From Rhizobium phaseoli (GTDB lineage: Bacteria > Pseudomonadota > Alphaproteobacteria > Rhizobiales > Rhizobiaceae): a stretch of DNA of 64,000 bases. Shown here piece by piece: positions 51,424-60,502 of this stretch (position 1 is its first letter; the number at the start of each line of letters is the position of its first letter). The notes beneath the pieces are model-generated. The model was given only the letters and a program-made list of their open reading frames with translations, ran no database searches and was not told where the DNA came from. Where the stretch lies: positions 124,001 through 188,000 of the forward strand of contig NZ_WUFT01000010.1 in NCBI RefSeq assembly GCF_010668805.1, in the 5' to 3' direction. The translations under genes and the position numbers were made by a program.

Positions 51424-51663
51424 TTCGGCATGGGGCTCCGCCGGGGGAGCCTCGATCCGCCAGATGCAAAAGCGTCTTACGTCTCCCCTTCTATTTCAAC
51501 ACGAGAGTGGCCGTCAATTCTCTCATTGATTGCATTAGAGTATTCTTTTTCAGCTGGTTGCTACCGCTAGTACCAGAATTAACACTTGCGCGTCGGCGTC
51601 TGGAAATCCACTAGTTGATGCGTTCAATGTGCATGGCGTCTGACACTGGAATAAGCGAAGGGA
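51424..51663. other. intergenic region between the EF-hand and pncA genes
   Basis: A GGCTCC/GGAGCC hairpin near 51435-51452 follows the EF-hand stop codon and may end its transcript, though it lacks a T-run. The rest shows nothing clear. Confidence 0.35.
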
Positions 51664-51669
51664 TTGGCC

Positions 51670-52299
51670 TTGATAAAAGCGCTGCTGCTCGTCGACATTC
51701 AGAATGGCTTCTGTCCGGGCGGCAATCTGCCGGTGCCGGATGGCGACAAGGTGGTGTCCGTCGCAAACAGCCTGATCGACAGCGGCAGATACGATCTGAT
51801 CGTTGCCTCGCAGGACTGGCACCCGTCGGGCCACGGCAGTTTTGCCTCCGCCCATCCAGGCGCCGCGCCTTTCGAGATGGGGGAGCTGTCGGGTAAGCCG
51901 CAGATGATGTGGCCCGACCATTGCATCCAGGGCACGCGCGATGCCGAACTGCATCCCGCACTCAAATCCGCAGAGATCGACCTGATCCAGCAGAAGGGCG
52001 AGGATCCTGAGATCGACAGCTATTCGGCCTTCCGCGATAATGACCGCGACGCCTCGACCGGCCTTTCCGATTTCCTTGAGGACCAGGGTGTCACCGACCT
52101 CGACGTCTGCGGGCTGGCGACCGATTACTGCGTCAAATTCTCCGCGCTCGACGCGTTGGAGATGATGCCGGGTGTCCGCGTCCGCTTCATCGAGGACGCA
52201 AGCCGCGGCATCACCCCCGAAGGCGTCACCGCCGCCATCGACGAGATGCGAACGCATGGCATCACCATCATCAACAGCGCCGAGGTTCTGGTCGGTTAA
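51670..52299 (+). CDS. pncA: nicotinamidase/pyrazinamidase
   Basis: About 209 residues. Two TTG codons compete as start; the one at 51670 has GAAGGGA at the right distance (6 bases), while the one at 51664 abuts it. The catalytic triad is Asp9 in 'LLVDIQNGFCPGG', a Lys in 'LIQQKGEDPE' and the nucleophilic Cys in 'CGLATDYCVKFSAL'. Metal ligands are in 'DWHPSGHGSFASAH'. It deamidates nicotinamide to nicotinate for NAD salvage. Single gene. Confidence 0.96.
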   Translation: MIKALLLVDIQNGFCPGGNLPVPDGDKVVSVANSLIDSGRYDLIVASQDWHPSGHGSFASAHPGAAPFEMGELSGKPQMMWPDHCIQGTRDAELHPALKSAEIDLIQQKGEDPEIDSYSAFRDNDRDASTGLSDFLEDQGVTDLDVCGLATDYCVKFSALDALEMMPGVRVRFIEDASRGITPEGVTAAIDEMRTHGITIINSAEVLVG

Positions 52300-52639
52300 C
52301 GCCGGTCTCGCATGCTGTTGCTGGCCATAGTTCTCCAGCGGTCGCAGCCTCCATCAATGGCGCCGCAAAACCTGTCGGTGTCGGCTCGCGCAAAAGGGCC
52401 GGACTTTGGCCAACCGGCGGCCCGCCACTCCGTCATCCGCAGATGTCGTCCAGAAGCTGTCCGTTCGTTTCATCGCCAAGCCCGGGGCGGGCAACGTCCG
52501 CACTCCGGTACCAATGGCGCCTTAAAAGCATGGCAGATCGCGCACTTGCCTGCGACATTAAAGCAGTGGGGCATCCAATTGACACTTCAAACCTGGAGGT
52601 ATACCCCGTGACTGAATTTTTTTAATTCAAGTAGAATTT
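52300..52639. other. gene-free junction upstream of the polysaccharide island
   Basis: 340 bases without a convincing frame. The GC-rich left part changes abruptly to AT-rich sequence near 52570-52640 ('ACTGAATTTTTTTAATTCAA'), which marks the left edge of the low-GC segment. Confidence 0.5.
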
Positions 52640-53725
52640 ATGCATCATCTCGGCGAAGTTGCAATACAGCGACAACAAGAAAAGTTGATTGAAACGGTAA
52701 GGAAATTCGTTAAGAGAGGACAACCTTACATTATAATGGACTTTCCTTATAATAAAGATCCCGGCGACCATGCAAGTTGGCTCGGATTGGTTAATGTTCT
52801 ACGAGAAGTAACGGGGCGTCTTCCCGTACTTACTGGCGGCACCGCCAAAAGTATCGATGAAATAAAGTCAACTCCTGGCAATGCTCCAATATTTATTTGC
52901 GGCTGGGATACATTCGGAGACGCACGGACAGGCAGGGATGATATTCGCCACCGTTTGATGTGGAAGTATCCGGATCGAATGATTATCCAGATGCCGCAAA
53001 CAATCCATTTCGCTAACGAGTCGCTTAAGGAGTACGCGAAACGTACGATTGGGAGGCATCGCAATTTTTATTGCATGACGCGCGATGCTCAGAGTTTCGA
53101 ACTGGCAAAAGCCAACTTCGATTGTGATGTCGAGGCTGGCCCGGACACGGCATTCGGCATTCAAAGGCTCAAACCGTTCGAGGCTGATCCCCTCAGGGTT
53201 TTATACGTCATGCAGCCTTTTGGAGAGGACGACGTTGATATCGCTCAAGCGCGAGCAATTGTCGACGGACCTATTACCAATTGGACTAACGGCCCGAATA
53301 GTTTGTCGCGCATGCGCAAATCGAGTGTCGTGAAGGCAGCCGGTCGGCGCGGTTTCAGCCGCTCCGAGATGGTGGCCCAACATCACGAGGATGTCGCTGC
53401 TCGATATGTCGACTATGGCGTGAAGATCCTGTCCGGCGCGCAACGGATAATCACCAACCGTTTACATGGTCATATCCTTTGTCTTTTGCTGAATAAGCCA
53501 CATGCCGTGGTTGCGCGAAACGGAAGCAGGCTCCACGACTTCATCGACAGCTGGACTGGCGACAGCCCGCTGGTGGAGAAAGCGACAGATGCCGGTGAGC
53601 TTTTAGCGGCAATGTCTCGCCTTCCGTACGAGATGAACGGAACTTGGTATAATTCAAGTAAAGTTACAGACCGAAATCCCGGTCTTCTCACCCCAGAGCT
53701 AGTACCTCATCCATCTATAGTCTGA
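52640..53725 (+). CDS. polysaccharide pyruvyl transferase-like protein
   Basis: 361 residues. The C-terminal half has the family signature 'ILSGAQRIITNRLHGHILCLLLNKPHAVV', and 'YPDRMIIQMPQTIHFANE' fits the N-terminal half. The usual Gly-rich 'GGGNFGD' loop is altered to 'CGWDTFGDARTG', so activity as a ketal pyruvyltransferase is uncertain. No clear ribosome site precedes the ATG at 52640. Codon usage is AT-richer than in the surrounding chromosome. It is followed by a flippase and an acyltransferase, so its product probably decorates a surface polysaccharide. Confidence 0.82.
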   Translation: MHHLGEVAIQRQQEKLIETVRKFVKRGQPYIIMDFPYNKDPGDHASWLGLVNVLREVTGRLPVLTGGTAKSIDEIKSTPGNAPIFICGWDTFGDARTGRDDIRHRLMWKYPDRMIIQMPQTIHFANESLKEYAKRTIGRHRNFYCMTRDAQSFELAKANFDCDVEAGPDTAFGIQRLKPFEADPLRVLYVMQPFGEDDVDIAQARAIVDGPITNWTNGPNSLSRMRKSSVVKAAGRRGFSRSEMVAQHHEDVAARYVDYGVKILSGAQRIITNRLHGHILCLLLNKPHAVVARNGSRLHDFIDSWTGDSPLVEKATDAGELLAAMSRLPYEMNGTWYNSSKVTDRNPGLLTPELVPHPSIV

Positions 53726-53744
53726 TTCCCAGCAGGAGCTCAGT

Positions 53745-55271
53745 TTGTCGGTTTTACGAGATGACGATATTCTATTCAGCCATGTCAGTGCGAATCGGTC
53801 CGCCGCGGCCGTGACGGGTGCCTTCTGGTCGGCGCTGAGCACGCTTATACCGACAGTCCTTACCTTCGCAGTTTTTGTGGTGACGTCTCGAGTTCTCCAG
53901 CCCCAGGATTTCGGTCTTGTCGCGCTCTCATTCAGCATAGTCTCATTTGCCGGCAGTTTTGGACCGACTGCATTTGGCGAAGCAATCATACAGCGAGCCG
54001 AAATAAGGCGTAGCCACCTCGACACCATATTCCTGCTTTCGCTTGCCTTTTCGTTTTTGATCTACGGTGCGTTATGTCTAGCCGCTTCGCCGATCGCGGC
54101 ATATGTCGGACATGCCGAAGTCACATCCCTGATTTACATCATGGGATTAAAGGTTTTCTTCGACTTTACGGCCGTCGTTCCGAATGCGATTGTTAATAGG
54201 AAGATGTCATTCCATCTGGTAGCCGTCCGCACTGTCATCGCGACGATTACGTCTGCTTGCATTTGCCTTGTTTTGGTTCTAGCGGGTTTTGGCTTGTGGG
54301 CGCTTGCGATTGCCCAGATCGCGGCCACAGCTGCATCTTGCGGCGCTGCATTTTGGGGTGCGGGTTGGTCGCCTGGGCTTCACTTTAAGAGAACAAGTCT
54401 GAACGACCTGCTTCACTATGGATTTTTCGCATCCGGCACTCGGTTCTTGCAGACGATGAGCTTGGACAACTTGATCATAGGCGTGCTCTTGAGCCCGGCA
54501 GCGCTCGGTATCTATAATTTTTCGAAGCGCTTGTTTGATATGATCAACAACATCATCGCTGGCGGTTTAACATCTGTGACGCACGTCTTGCTTTCTTCAT
54601 TGCGGTCCGATCCGAAGAAAGTTCGAGAAGCATTTCTAATGGCAACGTTTGGTTGCGCTCTGGTTTCGTACCCCGTATTCATTGGCCTTGCCGCAGTTGC
54701 CGGTGATGCGATCACGACAATTTTCGGTGCGCATTGGATTGATGCCGTTTGGCCGGTCCGGTTCTACTGTGTCATAGGGTTGATGGCTGGGATCGGCTAT
54801 GTTCAGGCATCCCTGATAAAGAGCCAAGGCGAGATGGATTGGTGGTTTTACTACCAGCTGGCACGAAATCTCCTCACGCTCGTGACCATCGCAATTCTTT
54901 ATCCTTATGGCGTGACGATAATTGTTTTCGCGATAATGATCGAAGTTCTGTTGTTTTGGCCGATCACCAGTTGGAAGGTTTCGCGGCACATAGAGCTGAG
55001 TGTCGGCGCGTATCTGATGCAATTCCTTCGGCCTAGCGTGGCTTGTGCAGGAATGGTTGCTGTCGTTTTTCTCCTCCATGAATTGCTCATGCATTGGTCG
55101 CCTTATCCACGTTTGGCCGTGGAAGTTCTCGCGGGTGGCCTTGCGTACTGCTGCCTGATATTTATTCTCTGCAAAGCCCGTTTAGATGTCTTGATCGGCA
55201 GTATAAAACAGGCCCGGCAACGCAAGGCAAATCGGGCTGCAATGGTCGATCCCGTGGCGCATCAATCGTGA
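53745..55271 (+). CDS. polysaccharide/oligosaccharide flippase (PST family, Wzx-like)
   Basis: 508 residues from a TTG at 53745 with AGGAG seven bases upstream. Around 12 to 14 hydrophobic helices; the opening 'TGAFWSALSTLIPTVLTFAVFVVTSRVLQPQDFGLVALSFSIVSFAGSFG' is characteristic of PST-type exporters that flip lipid-linked sugars (Wzx/ExoT/PssL). It follows the pyruvyltransferase-like gene closely and precedes an acyltransferase. AT-richer than the core chromosome, which suggests acquisition. Confidence 0.92.
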   Translation: MSVLRDDDILFSHVSANRSAAAVTGAFWSALSTLIPTVLTFAVFVVTSRVLQPQDFGLVALSFSIVSFAGSFGPTAFGEAIIQRAEIRRSHLDTIFLLSLAFSFLIYGALCLAASPIAAYVGHAEVTSLIYIMGLKVFFDFTAVVPNAIVNRKMSFHLVAVRTVIATITSACICLVLVLAGFGLWALAIAQIAATAASCGAAFWGAGWSPGLHFKRTSLNDLLHYGFFASGTRFLQTMSLDNLIIGVLLSPAALGIYNFSKRLFDMINNIIAGGLTSVTHVLLSSLRSDPKKVREAFLMATFGCALVSYPVFIGLAAVAGDAITTIFGAHWIDAVWPVRFYCVIGLMAGIGYVQASLIKSQGEMDWWFYYQLARNLLTLVTIAILYPYGVTIIVFAIMIEVLLFWPITSWKVSRHIELSVGAYLMQFLRPSVACAGMVAVVFLLHELLMHWSPYPRLAVEVLAGGLAYCCLIFILCKARLDVLIGSIKQARQRKANRAAMVDPVAHQS

Positions 55272-55422
55272 TATCCGGGCTTCTCCGTAGCGACCTGGGT
55301 TGCGGATTAAGCCGACTGCTTCTCAAATCGGTCACCCACAATGTGTACGTCACTTAAATGACGTTTCCAATCTACCGCGTCTGAAAGACCCCTCAGACAT
55401 AAAGCGTAATAGGATCGATAAG

Positions 55423-56550
55423 ATGACTGGTCTCGACCGCGGTTATTCGCCACCGGCAATTGATAACGTAGGAGTTTCGATTACAGACCGCAGCCGCTAC
55501 TATTCTCTCGATGCAATGCGCGGCTTTGCCGCCATTTGTGTTGTCGCTACACATTTCCAAGAGAGATATGCCCCATCAGCTTATCTCGCAGTCGATTTTT
55601 TCTTCGTTCTCAGCGGATTTATTATCGCCGACATTTATGGAAAGCGGCTTGCGCGCGGTCTGCCGTTCCAGTCGTTTATGACGGCTCGAATCAAGCGTCT
55701 TTATCCGCTCTATTTGATCGGAATTTTCGTCGGCCTCGTACAGATCATTCTGTTAACCCGCTGGGGGCTGAGAAATCAGAGTGTCCCCGATTTGCTGGTA
55801 TCGACAGTTGCTAATGGGTTTTTTCTGCCCAGCCCAATGTATTTCCTTCAAGCGAATTCGATGCAAGGGATGTTTCCAATCAATGGTCCGGCATGGTCAA
55901 TGTTCTGGGAACTGTTGGTGAATATACTCTTCGCGCTTTGGCTTTTTCGGCTCTCTATCCGTGCCCTTTGCCAGGTTGCGTTGGTTTCGGCTGCATTTCT
56001 GATTTTTGTCGGTCTTAAGTACGGCATGTTGAATATTGGCTGGGAGTGGCCTTCCGCGATAGGCGGGCTCCCAAGGGTGATGTTCTCATTTACTGCAGGC
56101 GTCCTGATCAGCCGTCTATTCGCCGGGATGCCCGCCTGGAGGAAGGGTTGGACCGCTATCGTGCCCTGTCTTCTTCTGATGATCTGCATTGCGGCACCGG
56201 TTCCATTGGCGCTGCGGCCTTACTACGATCTGATGTTCGCGATGGCCCTGGCGCCGCTCATCGTCATGCTTGGCCTGCTTTTGGAGATGCCTGCAAAAGC
56301 AGAGGCGTTGGCAACGTGGATCGGGTATATCTCCTATCCTGTCTACATCTTACACCGAGGTGTAATCGGTATTTTCAAGCCAGTTGCGGCGTCTATTGGA
56401 TTGAATGGCCCAGTCGCGTTCTTCGTGCTCCTCAGCGCAGTCATTTGTTTCGCTTATGTGACCGCTCGTCTCGTAGACAAAACGATGGCAATACGGGCTC
56501 ATCGAGCTCGAGAACTTGCAACCCTGACATCAAATGATGGCGCGCAATAG
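55423..56550 (+). CDS. acyltransferase 3 family membrane protein (OafA/ExoZ-like)
   Basis: About 375 residues from the ATG at 55423 (AGGATCG upstream); an ATG at 55300 would add an unlikely leader. 'SRYYSLDAMRGFAAICVVATHF' with its His, 'AVDFFFVLSGFIIADIY' and 'RIKRLYPLYLIGI' are signature motifs of the acyltransferase 3 family, which O-acetylates exopolysaccharides, LPS or Nod factors in the membrane. Ten hydrophobic helices. Third gene of the low-GC island. Confidence 0.93.
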   Translation: MTGLDRGYSPPAIDNVGVSITDRSRYYSLDAMRGFAAICVVATHFQERYAPSAYLAVDFFFVLSGFIIADIYGKRLARGLPFQSFMTARIKRLYPLYLIGIFVGLVQIILLTRWGLRNQSVPDLLVSTVANGFFLPSPMYFLQANSMQGMFPINGPAWSMFWELLVNILFALWLFRLSIRALCQVALVSAAFLIFVGLKYGMLNIGWEWPSAIGGLPRVMFSFTAGVLISRLFAGMPAWRKGWTAIVPCLLLMICIAAPVPLALRPYYDLMFAMALAPLIVMLGLLLEMPAKAEALATWIGYISYPVYILHRGVIGIFKPVAASIGLNGPVAFFVLLSAVICFAYVTARLVDKTMAIRAHRARELATLTSNDGAQ

Positions 56551-56750
56551 TCGTTGTACCGTGACCAGAAGCTTTTGAATAAAGGTTCCCTGCGCGCAAC
56601 CGGATTGATATGCGGAGGCGCGCGACCAAGACGGGCACGTTCGAGCTGGCGCAGCCCTCCGAGGCCGAAATCGCCCGCCGGGAGCGGATGAAGCGCGAGG
56701 GCTGACCGCCTCTTGGTTCTGAGATGACGGTCCGTGTCACCGTGTCCGGT
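56551..56750. other. right junction of the polysaccharide island
   Basis: Between the acyltransferase stop and the DUF2164 stop. From about 56600 the sequence returns to high GC. A frame ending at 56706 (...RRARFELAQPSEAEIARRER...) looks like the tail of a broken gene but has no start codon in frame; see rejected items. Confidence 0.4.
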
Positions 56751-57014
56751 TTACGGGCTCGTGTCCTTGTTCTTCTCGTCTCGCTCCAGCAGATAGATAT
56801 CTTCCGCCAGGTCCTCCATCTTCCTGAGAAGCGCCGCATGCGCGTCGCGCAGGCCCTGATTGTAATAATGAGCGCCGATCTCATCGGCGAAGAAGTCGAG
56901 TAGGAACTCTGCCGGCAGAACACCGATCGACTGGTCGAGCTCCGTCTCGAAATAGCGGCGGACGCTGGAAACGATCGTCGTCTTCGCCTCTTTCGAAAAT
57001 TCGATTTTCTTCAT
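56751..57014 (-). CDS. DUF2164 family protein
   Basis: 87 residues. 'KIEFSKEAKTTIVSSVRRYFETELDQSIGVLPAEFLLDFFADEIGAHYYNQGLRDA' matches the DUF2164 pattern ('ELDxxIGxxxAxxLLDFFxxxIGxxxYNQGVxDA') closely. The C-terminal 25 residues are acidic and helical ('KMEDLAEDIYLLERDEKN'). Function unknown; predicted cytoplasmic. Confidence 0.88.
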   Translation of the reverse strand: MKKIEFSKEAKTTIVSSVRRYFETELDQSIGVLPAEFLLDFFADEIGAHYYNQGLRDAHAALLRKMEDLAEDIYLLERDEKNKDTSP

Positions 57015-57147
57015 GGTCTCCTCTTTGCCGGATGCGATCAGGACTTTGATGGTTCAGCGAAATCGATTGGTCAATCAATGAAATTCAATTGCCGACGCAG
57101 GCCATAAATCATAAGGGAAACCTTGAATTCCAACAGGATAAGATCGC

Positions 57148-57879
57148 ATGACTCGCGCCGACTTTGTTGAAGGTTTGCGGGGCGGCTTCGCCGTTGCGCT
57201 GGCGTCGGCGCCCTTTGCCGCCCTGTTCGGAGCGCTTGCGGTCGAAAACGGCATGTCGCTTCCCGAGATCGCCCTTATGAGCGGCACCGTCTATGCCGGC
57301 GCCAGCCAGATGGTCGGCATCGAACTCTTCGGGCACAATGTCCATGCCTGGCTGATCGTGCTGTCGATCCTTGCCGTCAATTTTCGTCATGTGCTCTATT
57401 CAGCGGCGATGGCGCGCTACATCGGCGATTTCACGCCGGTCCAAAAGTTCTTCACCTTCTTCCTGCTTGTCGATCCGCAATTTGCCGAAGCGGTGAAACG
57501 CGGCGAGACCGGCCTGCCGGTGACCTTCGCCTGGTATCTCGGCTTCGGCATCATCATCTACATCCCCTGGGTGCTGATCAGCGTCGGCGGCGGCCTGCTC
57601 GGCGGCTTCATCGGCGATCCGAAGGCGATCGGCCTTGATATCCTGCTGCCGGCCTATTTCCTCGGCATCGTCCTCGGCTTCCGCAAACGCGACAATTTCC
57701 TGCCCGTAGCACTCGTCAGCGCAGTCGCGTCGGTGCTTGCCTATCGCTATGTCGGTTCGCCTTGGCATGTCAGCCTCGGCGCCGCCGCCGGCATCGTGCT
57801 TGCCGCTCTATTGCCGCTGCCGCCGCAACCGGGTGATCTCGAGGCCGACGCCCTTCAATCCGAAATTCACGAGGTCTGA
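57148..57879 (+). CDS. azlC: AzlC family branched-chain amino-acid exporter subunit
   Basis: 243 residues. 'FVEGLRGGFAVALASAPFAALFGALAVENGMSLPEIALMSGTVYAGASQMVGIELF' is the AzlC opening. Five to six membrane helices. AzlC works with the small AzlD protein, whose gene follows after 3 bases. Together they export branched-chain amino acids or toxic analogues. Confidence 0.95.
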   Translation: MTRADFVEGLRGGFAVALASAPFAALFGALAVENGMSLPEIALMSGTVYAGASQMVGIELFGHNVHAWLIVLSILAVNFRHVLYSAAMARYIGDFTPVQKFFTFFLLVDPQFAEAVKRGETGLPVTFAWYLGFGIIIYIPWVLISVGGGLLGGFIGDPKAIGLDILLPAYFLGIVLGFRKRDNFLPVALVSAVASVLAYRYVGSPWHVSLGAAAGIVLAALLPLPPQPGDLEADALQSEIHEV

Positions 57880-57882
57880 GCC

Positions 57883-58191
57883 ATGGAATTCGACCTTCAC
57901 ATGGCGCTCGTCATCTTGGCAGCCGCGGTCGCCACCTACGCCACACGCATCGGCGGTTATATCCTCATCACCAGGATGAAGCACATTCCGCCGCGCATGG
58001 AAGCGGCGCTGAACGCCGTGCCGGCCGCCGTGCTGACGACGCTGGTTGCCCCCGCCTTCTTCACCGGCGGGTGGGATTCGAAGCTGGCGCTGGTCGTCGC
58101 CCTCTTCGTCGGCCTACGCGTCTCGCATAGCTGGATGCTGGTCGCCGCCTGGATCGTCGTGATGGCCTGGCGCCACACGATCGGGGTCTGA
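57883..58191 (+). CDS. azlD: AzlD family branched-chain amino-acid exporter subunit
   Basis: 102 residues with three to four hydrophobic helices: 'VILAAAVATYATRIGGYILI', 'ALNAVPAAVLTTLVAPAFF', 'LALVVALFVGLRVSHSWMLVAAWIVVMAW'. 'TRIGGYILITRMKHIPPRMEAALNAVPAAVLTTLVAP' is the family signature. Partner of AzlC, coupled by close spacing. Confidence 0.93.
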   Translation: MEFDLHMALVILAAAVATYATRIGGYILITRMKHIPPRMEAALNAVPAAVLTTLVAPAFFTGGWDSKLALVVALFVGLRVSHSWMLVAAWIVVMAWRHTIGV

Positions 58192-58214
58192 GCACCGGCC
58201 CGAAGGCCGGTATC

Positions 58215-60050
58215 TCAATATTCCAGCGGCAGCGTGGCATTTTCGAGCCAAGCCCTGACATCGCGATCGTGGACGAGCGGCATCAGCGCCTCGCATGTGC
58301 GGCGGTGATAATCGTTGAACCAGTGCAGCTCGTCATGGTTCAGAAGCTCTGGAATGACGAGGCTGCGGTCGATCGGGCAGAAGGTCAGCGTCTCGAAGCC
58401 GAGCATCGCCGCATCGCCGCCGTCGATCTCCTCGGCCGCACGCACATAGATCAGGTTTTCGATGCGGATACCGAAGCTGCCAGGCCGGTAATAACCCGGC
58501 TCGTTCGACAGGATCATGCCGGGCAGCAGTTCCTGAGTCGAAAGCCTGGAGATGCGTTGCGGCCCCTCATGCACTGAGAGATAGGAGCCAACGCCATGGC
58601 CCGTGCCATGCGCGAAATCGGCGCCTGCGCGCCAGAGCGCGATGCGGGCGAGCGGATCGAGGTCGCAGCCGCGCGTGCCCTTTGGAAAACGCGCCGTGCT
58701 GATCTGAATCATCCCCTTCAGCACCAGCGTGAAGAAGCGGCGATGCTCTTCCGAGACCGTGCCGATGCCGACGGTACGGGTGATATCGGTCGTGCCATTG
58801 ATATATTGCGCGCCCGAATCGATCAGAAACAGTTCACCGGCCTCGATCATCCGGTTGGTCTCGGTCGTCACGCGGTAATGCATGATCGCCGCATGTTCGC
58901 CGGCACCCGAAATCGTATCGAAGGAAATGTCCTTTAGCGGGTTCTGCATGCTCTGGCCGACGCGGGCACGCGCCGCTTCGAGATGCTCGGCGGCAGCGAT
59001 CTCGCTCACCGTGCCGGGTTTTTCCTGCGACAGCCAATAGAGGAATTCGACCATCGCTGCCCCATCCTGCTGATGCGCGGCAGCCGAGCCGTTGATCTCG
59101 ACGTCGTTCTTCACCGCGCGCGGCAGCTTGGCGGGATCGGCGCCCTCCACCACTTCGCCGCCTGCCTTTCGGATAATCTCCGCCAGCGCATAGGAGGCGA
59201 TATCCGGGTCGATCAGCACGCGGCCACCATCCGTGGAAACGACAATGAGTCTCTCCTCCAGCGCCGAGGGTGGCATCTGCACGCAGATCTGTGCCAGATA
59301 GGCTTCGGGCTCGATGCCGGTCTTGCGCTTGTCGAGGAAGATTTCGGCCCGCCCATCGGCATGGATGATGGCGCGCGCCAAAGGATGCGGCGTGTGCGGC
59401 ACGTCGGCGCCGCGGATATTGAAGGTCCAGGCGACCGAGGAGGGATCGGCGATCAGCACAGCCGCGAGATTCTTCTTCGCAAGGTCGGCGGCAATCGTTG
59501 CGATTTTGTCGCTCGCCAGCAAGCCGGCCTGCGCCACATTCTGGATGCTGACCGCGCCGAGCGGCTCGGCCGGCCGGTCGCTCCAAAGCCTGTCCAGCGG
59601 GTTGTACGGCAGGAAGATCAGCGTGCCCCCGATTTCCGCGAGTGCTCGCTCCAGCCGGCGCACCTCGGCACCCGCATGCAGCCAGGGATCGATGCCGAGC
59701 CGCAGGCCCTTGGCGCCGTTTGCGGCCAGCCAGAGATGCGGCGGCTCGTTGACGAGATCGCCGCCCGAGAAGACCGACCCGTCGACCTGTTCGGCAAGTT
59801 GCGTCACATAACGCCCGTCGACGAAGACGATCGCCTGCGTGCGCAGGATGAGCGCAATGCCGGCCGAGCCAGTGAAGCCCGTCAACCATGCCAGGCGCTC
59901 CGAACCCGCGGGAACATATTCGCCGTTGAACTCATCGGCGCGCGGCACGAGGAAGGCGTCGATGCCGAGCGAATCGAAAGTAGCGCGCAGCGCCGATACC
60001 CGATCCCTGCCGAACTGCGGCGTGGAGGTGACGTCGAAGGACTGGAACAT
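58215..60050 (-). CDS. pepP: Xaa-Pro aminopeptidase (M24B)
   Basis: 611 residues from the ATG at 60050; a further 17 residues from an ATG at 60101 are less likely. Two N-terminal creatinase-like domains ('FDSLGIDAFLVPRADEFNGEY') precede the M24 pita-bread domain. Metal ligands: Asp and Asp in 'FLIDSGAQYINGTTDITRT', His in 'HGTGHGVGSYLSVHEGP', Glu in 'ILSNEPGYY' and Glu in 'RIENL'. It removes the N-terminal residue before proline. Single gene. Confidence 0.95.
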   Translation of the reverse strand: MFQSFDVTSTPQFGRDRVSALRATFDSLGIDAFLVPRADEFNGEYVPAGSERLAWLTGFTGSAGIALILRTQAIVFVDGRYVTQLAEQVDGSVFSGGDLVNEPPHLWLAANGAKGLRLGIDPWLHAGAEVRRLERALAEIGGTLIFLPYNPLDRLWSDRPAEPLGAVSIQNVAQAGLLASDKIATIAADLAKKNLAAVLIADPSSVAWTFNIRGADVPHTPHPLARAIIHADGRAEIFLDKRKTGIEPEAYLAQICVQMPPSALEERLIVVSTDGGRVLIDPDIASYALAEIIRKAGGEVVEGADPAKLPRAVKNDVEINGSAAAHQQDGAAMVEFLYWLSQEKPGTVSEIAAAEHLEAARARVGQSMQNPLKDISFDTISGAGEHAAIMHYRVTTETNRMIEAGELFLIDSGAQYINGTTDITRTVGIGTVSEEHRRFFTLVLKGMIQISTARFPKGTRGCDLDPLARIALWRAGADFAHGTGHGVGSYLSVHEGPQRISRLSTQELLPGMILSNEPGYYRPGSFGIRIENLIYVRAAEEIDGGDAAMLGFETLTFCPIDRSLVIPELLNHDELHWFNDYHRRTCEALMPLVHDRDVRAWLENATLPLEY

Positions 60051-60202
60051 GCTGAAACCCCGAATGGTTGAGACGAATCCGGTGAATGGGATGCCGGCCA
60101 TGTTAGCGAAATTTCAATCGATGGGGAGAAAAAGCGACGAAACGAGTCGAAACCCGTGGCGCCGCCCAAAATTTTGACAGAACTGTGACGTGAAAAGTTA
60201 AT

Positions 60203-60218
60203 TTGGCACGCTTTATGC
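60203..60218 (+). promoter_or_regulatory. candidate sigma-54 promoter (-24/-12)
   Basis: TTGGCACG followed by GC gives GG at 60205-60206 and GC at 60217-60218, ten bases apart, as in the -24/-12 pattern (YTGGCACGrNNNTTGCW), with three mismatches. It lies 111 bases upstream of the small ORF at 60329. No upstream activator site was identified. Confidence 0.35.
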
Positions 60219-60328
60219 GTTAGCCGCATGGCTCCCATGAGCGAAACCCTCTGCCTCCGCATTTCAGAATAGCTATATAGGCGCTATCGAACGGTTCGCG
60301 ATGAACCCGAAACAAAGGATTTTTTGAA

Positions 60329-60502
60329 ATGACCGCCTCTCTCTCGCGCTTCGCATATAGCAGCCCGGTGCAGGCTGGCGAACGCCAGACCGTGCGTCAC
60401 GTCATCGGCGCCCGCCGCCCGCAGAACGACGACAGCCTCAAGCTGCTCGGCGTCAGCCAGCGCGCCACGCGCCACAACGGCGCTCCTAGCTACGCGTTCT
60501 AA
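60329..60502 (+). CDS. 57-aa basic protein of unknown function
   Basis: ATG at 60329 is preceded nine bases upstream by AAAGGA. The product (MTASLSRFAYSSPVQAGERQ...GAPSYAF) has about ten Arg/Lys/His-rich positions ('RHVIGARRPQ', 'QRATRHNG') and no membrane segment or signal. Codon use (mainly C/G at third positions) matches the neighbourhood, which argues for a real gene. No known family. It runs into the hairpin region at 60503-60645, so it may be the 5' part of a transcript that carries the sRNA candidate. Confidence 0.65.
   Translation: MTASLSRFAYSSPVQAGERQTVRHVIGARRPQNDDSLKLLGVSQRATRHNGAPSYAF

Noticed and set aside
56610..56706. possible small gene 'MRRRATKTGT...FELAQPSEAEIARRERMKREG'
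   Set aside because: An extra T at 56640-56642 breaks the frame: the ATG at 56610 does not lead to the conserved-looking tail. It may be a gene remnant at the island edge but cannot be supported as a gene.
60228..60272. 14-codon frame MAPMSETLCLRISE upstream of the 57-aa ORF
   Set aside because: No ribosome site, no clear codon theme, and it starts where a sigma-54 transcript would begin. Not enough to call a leader peptide.
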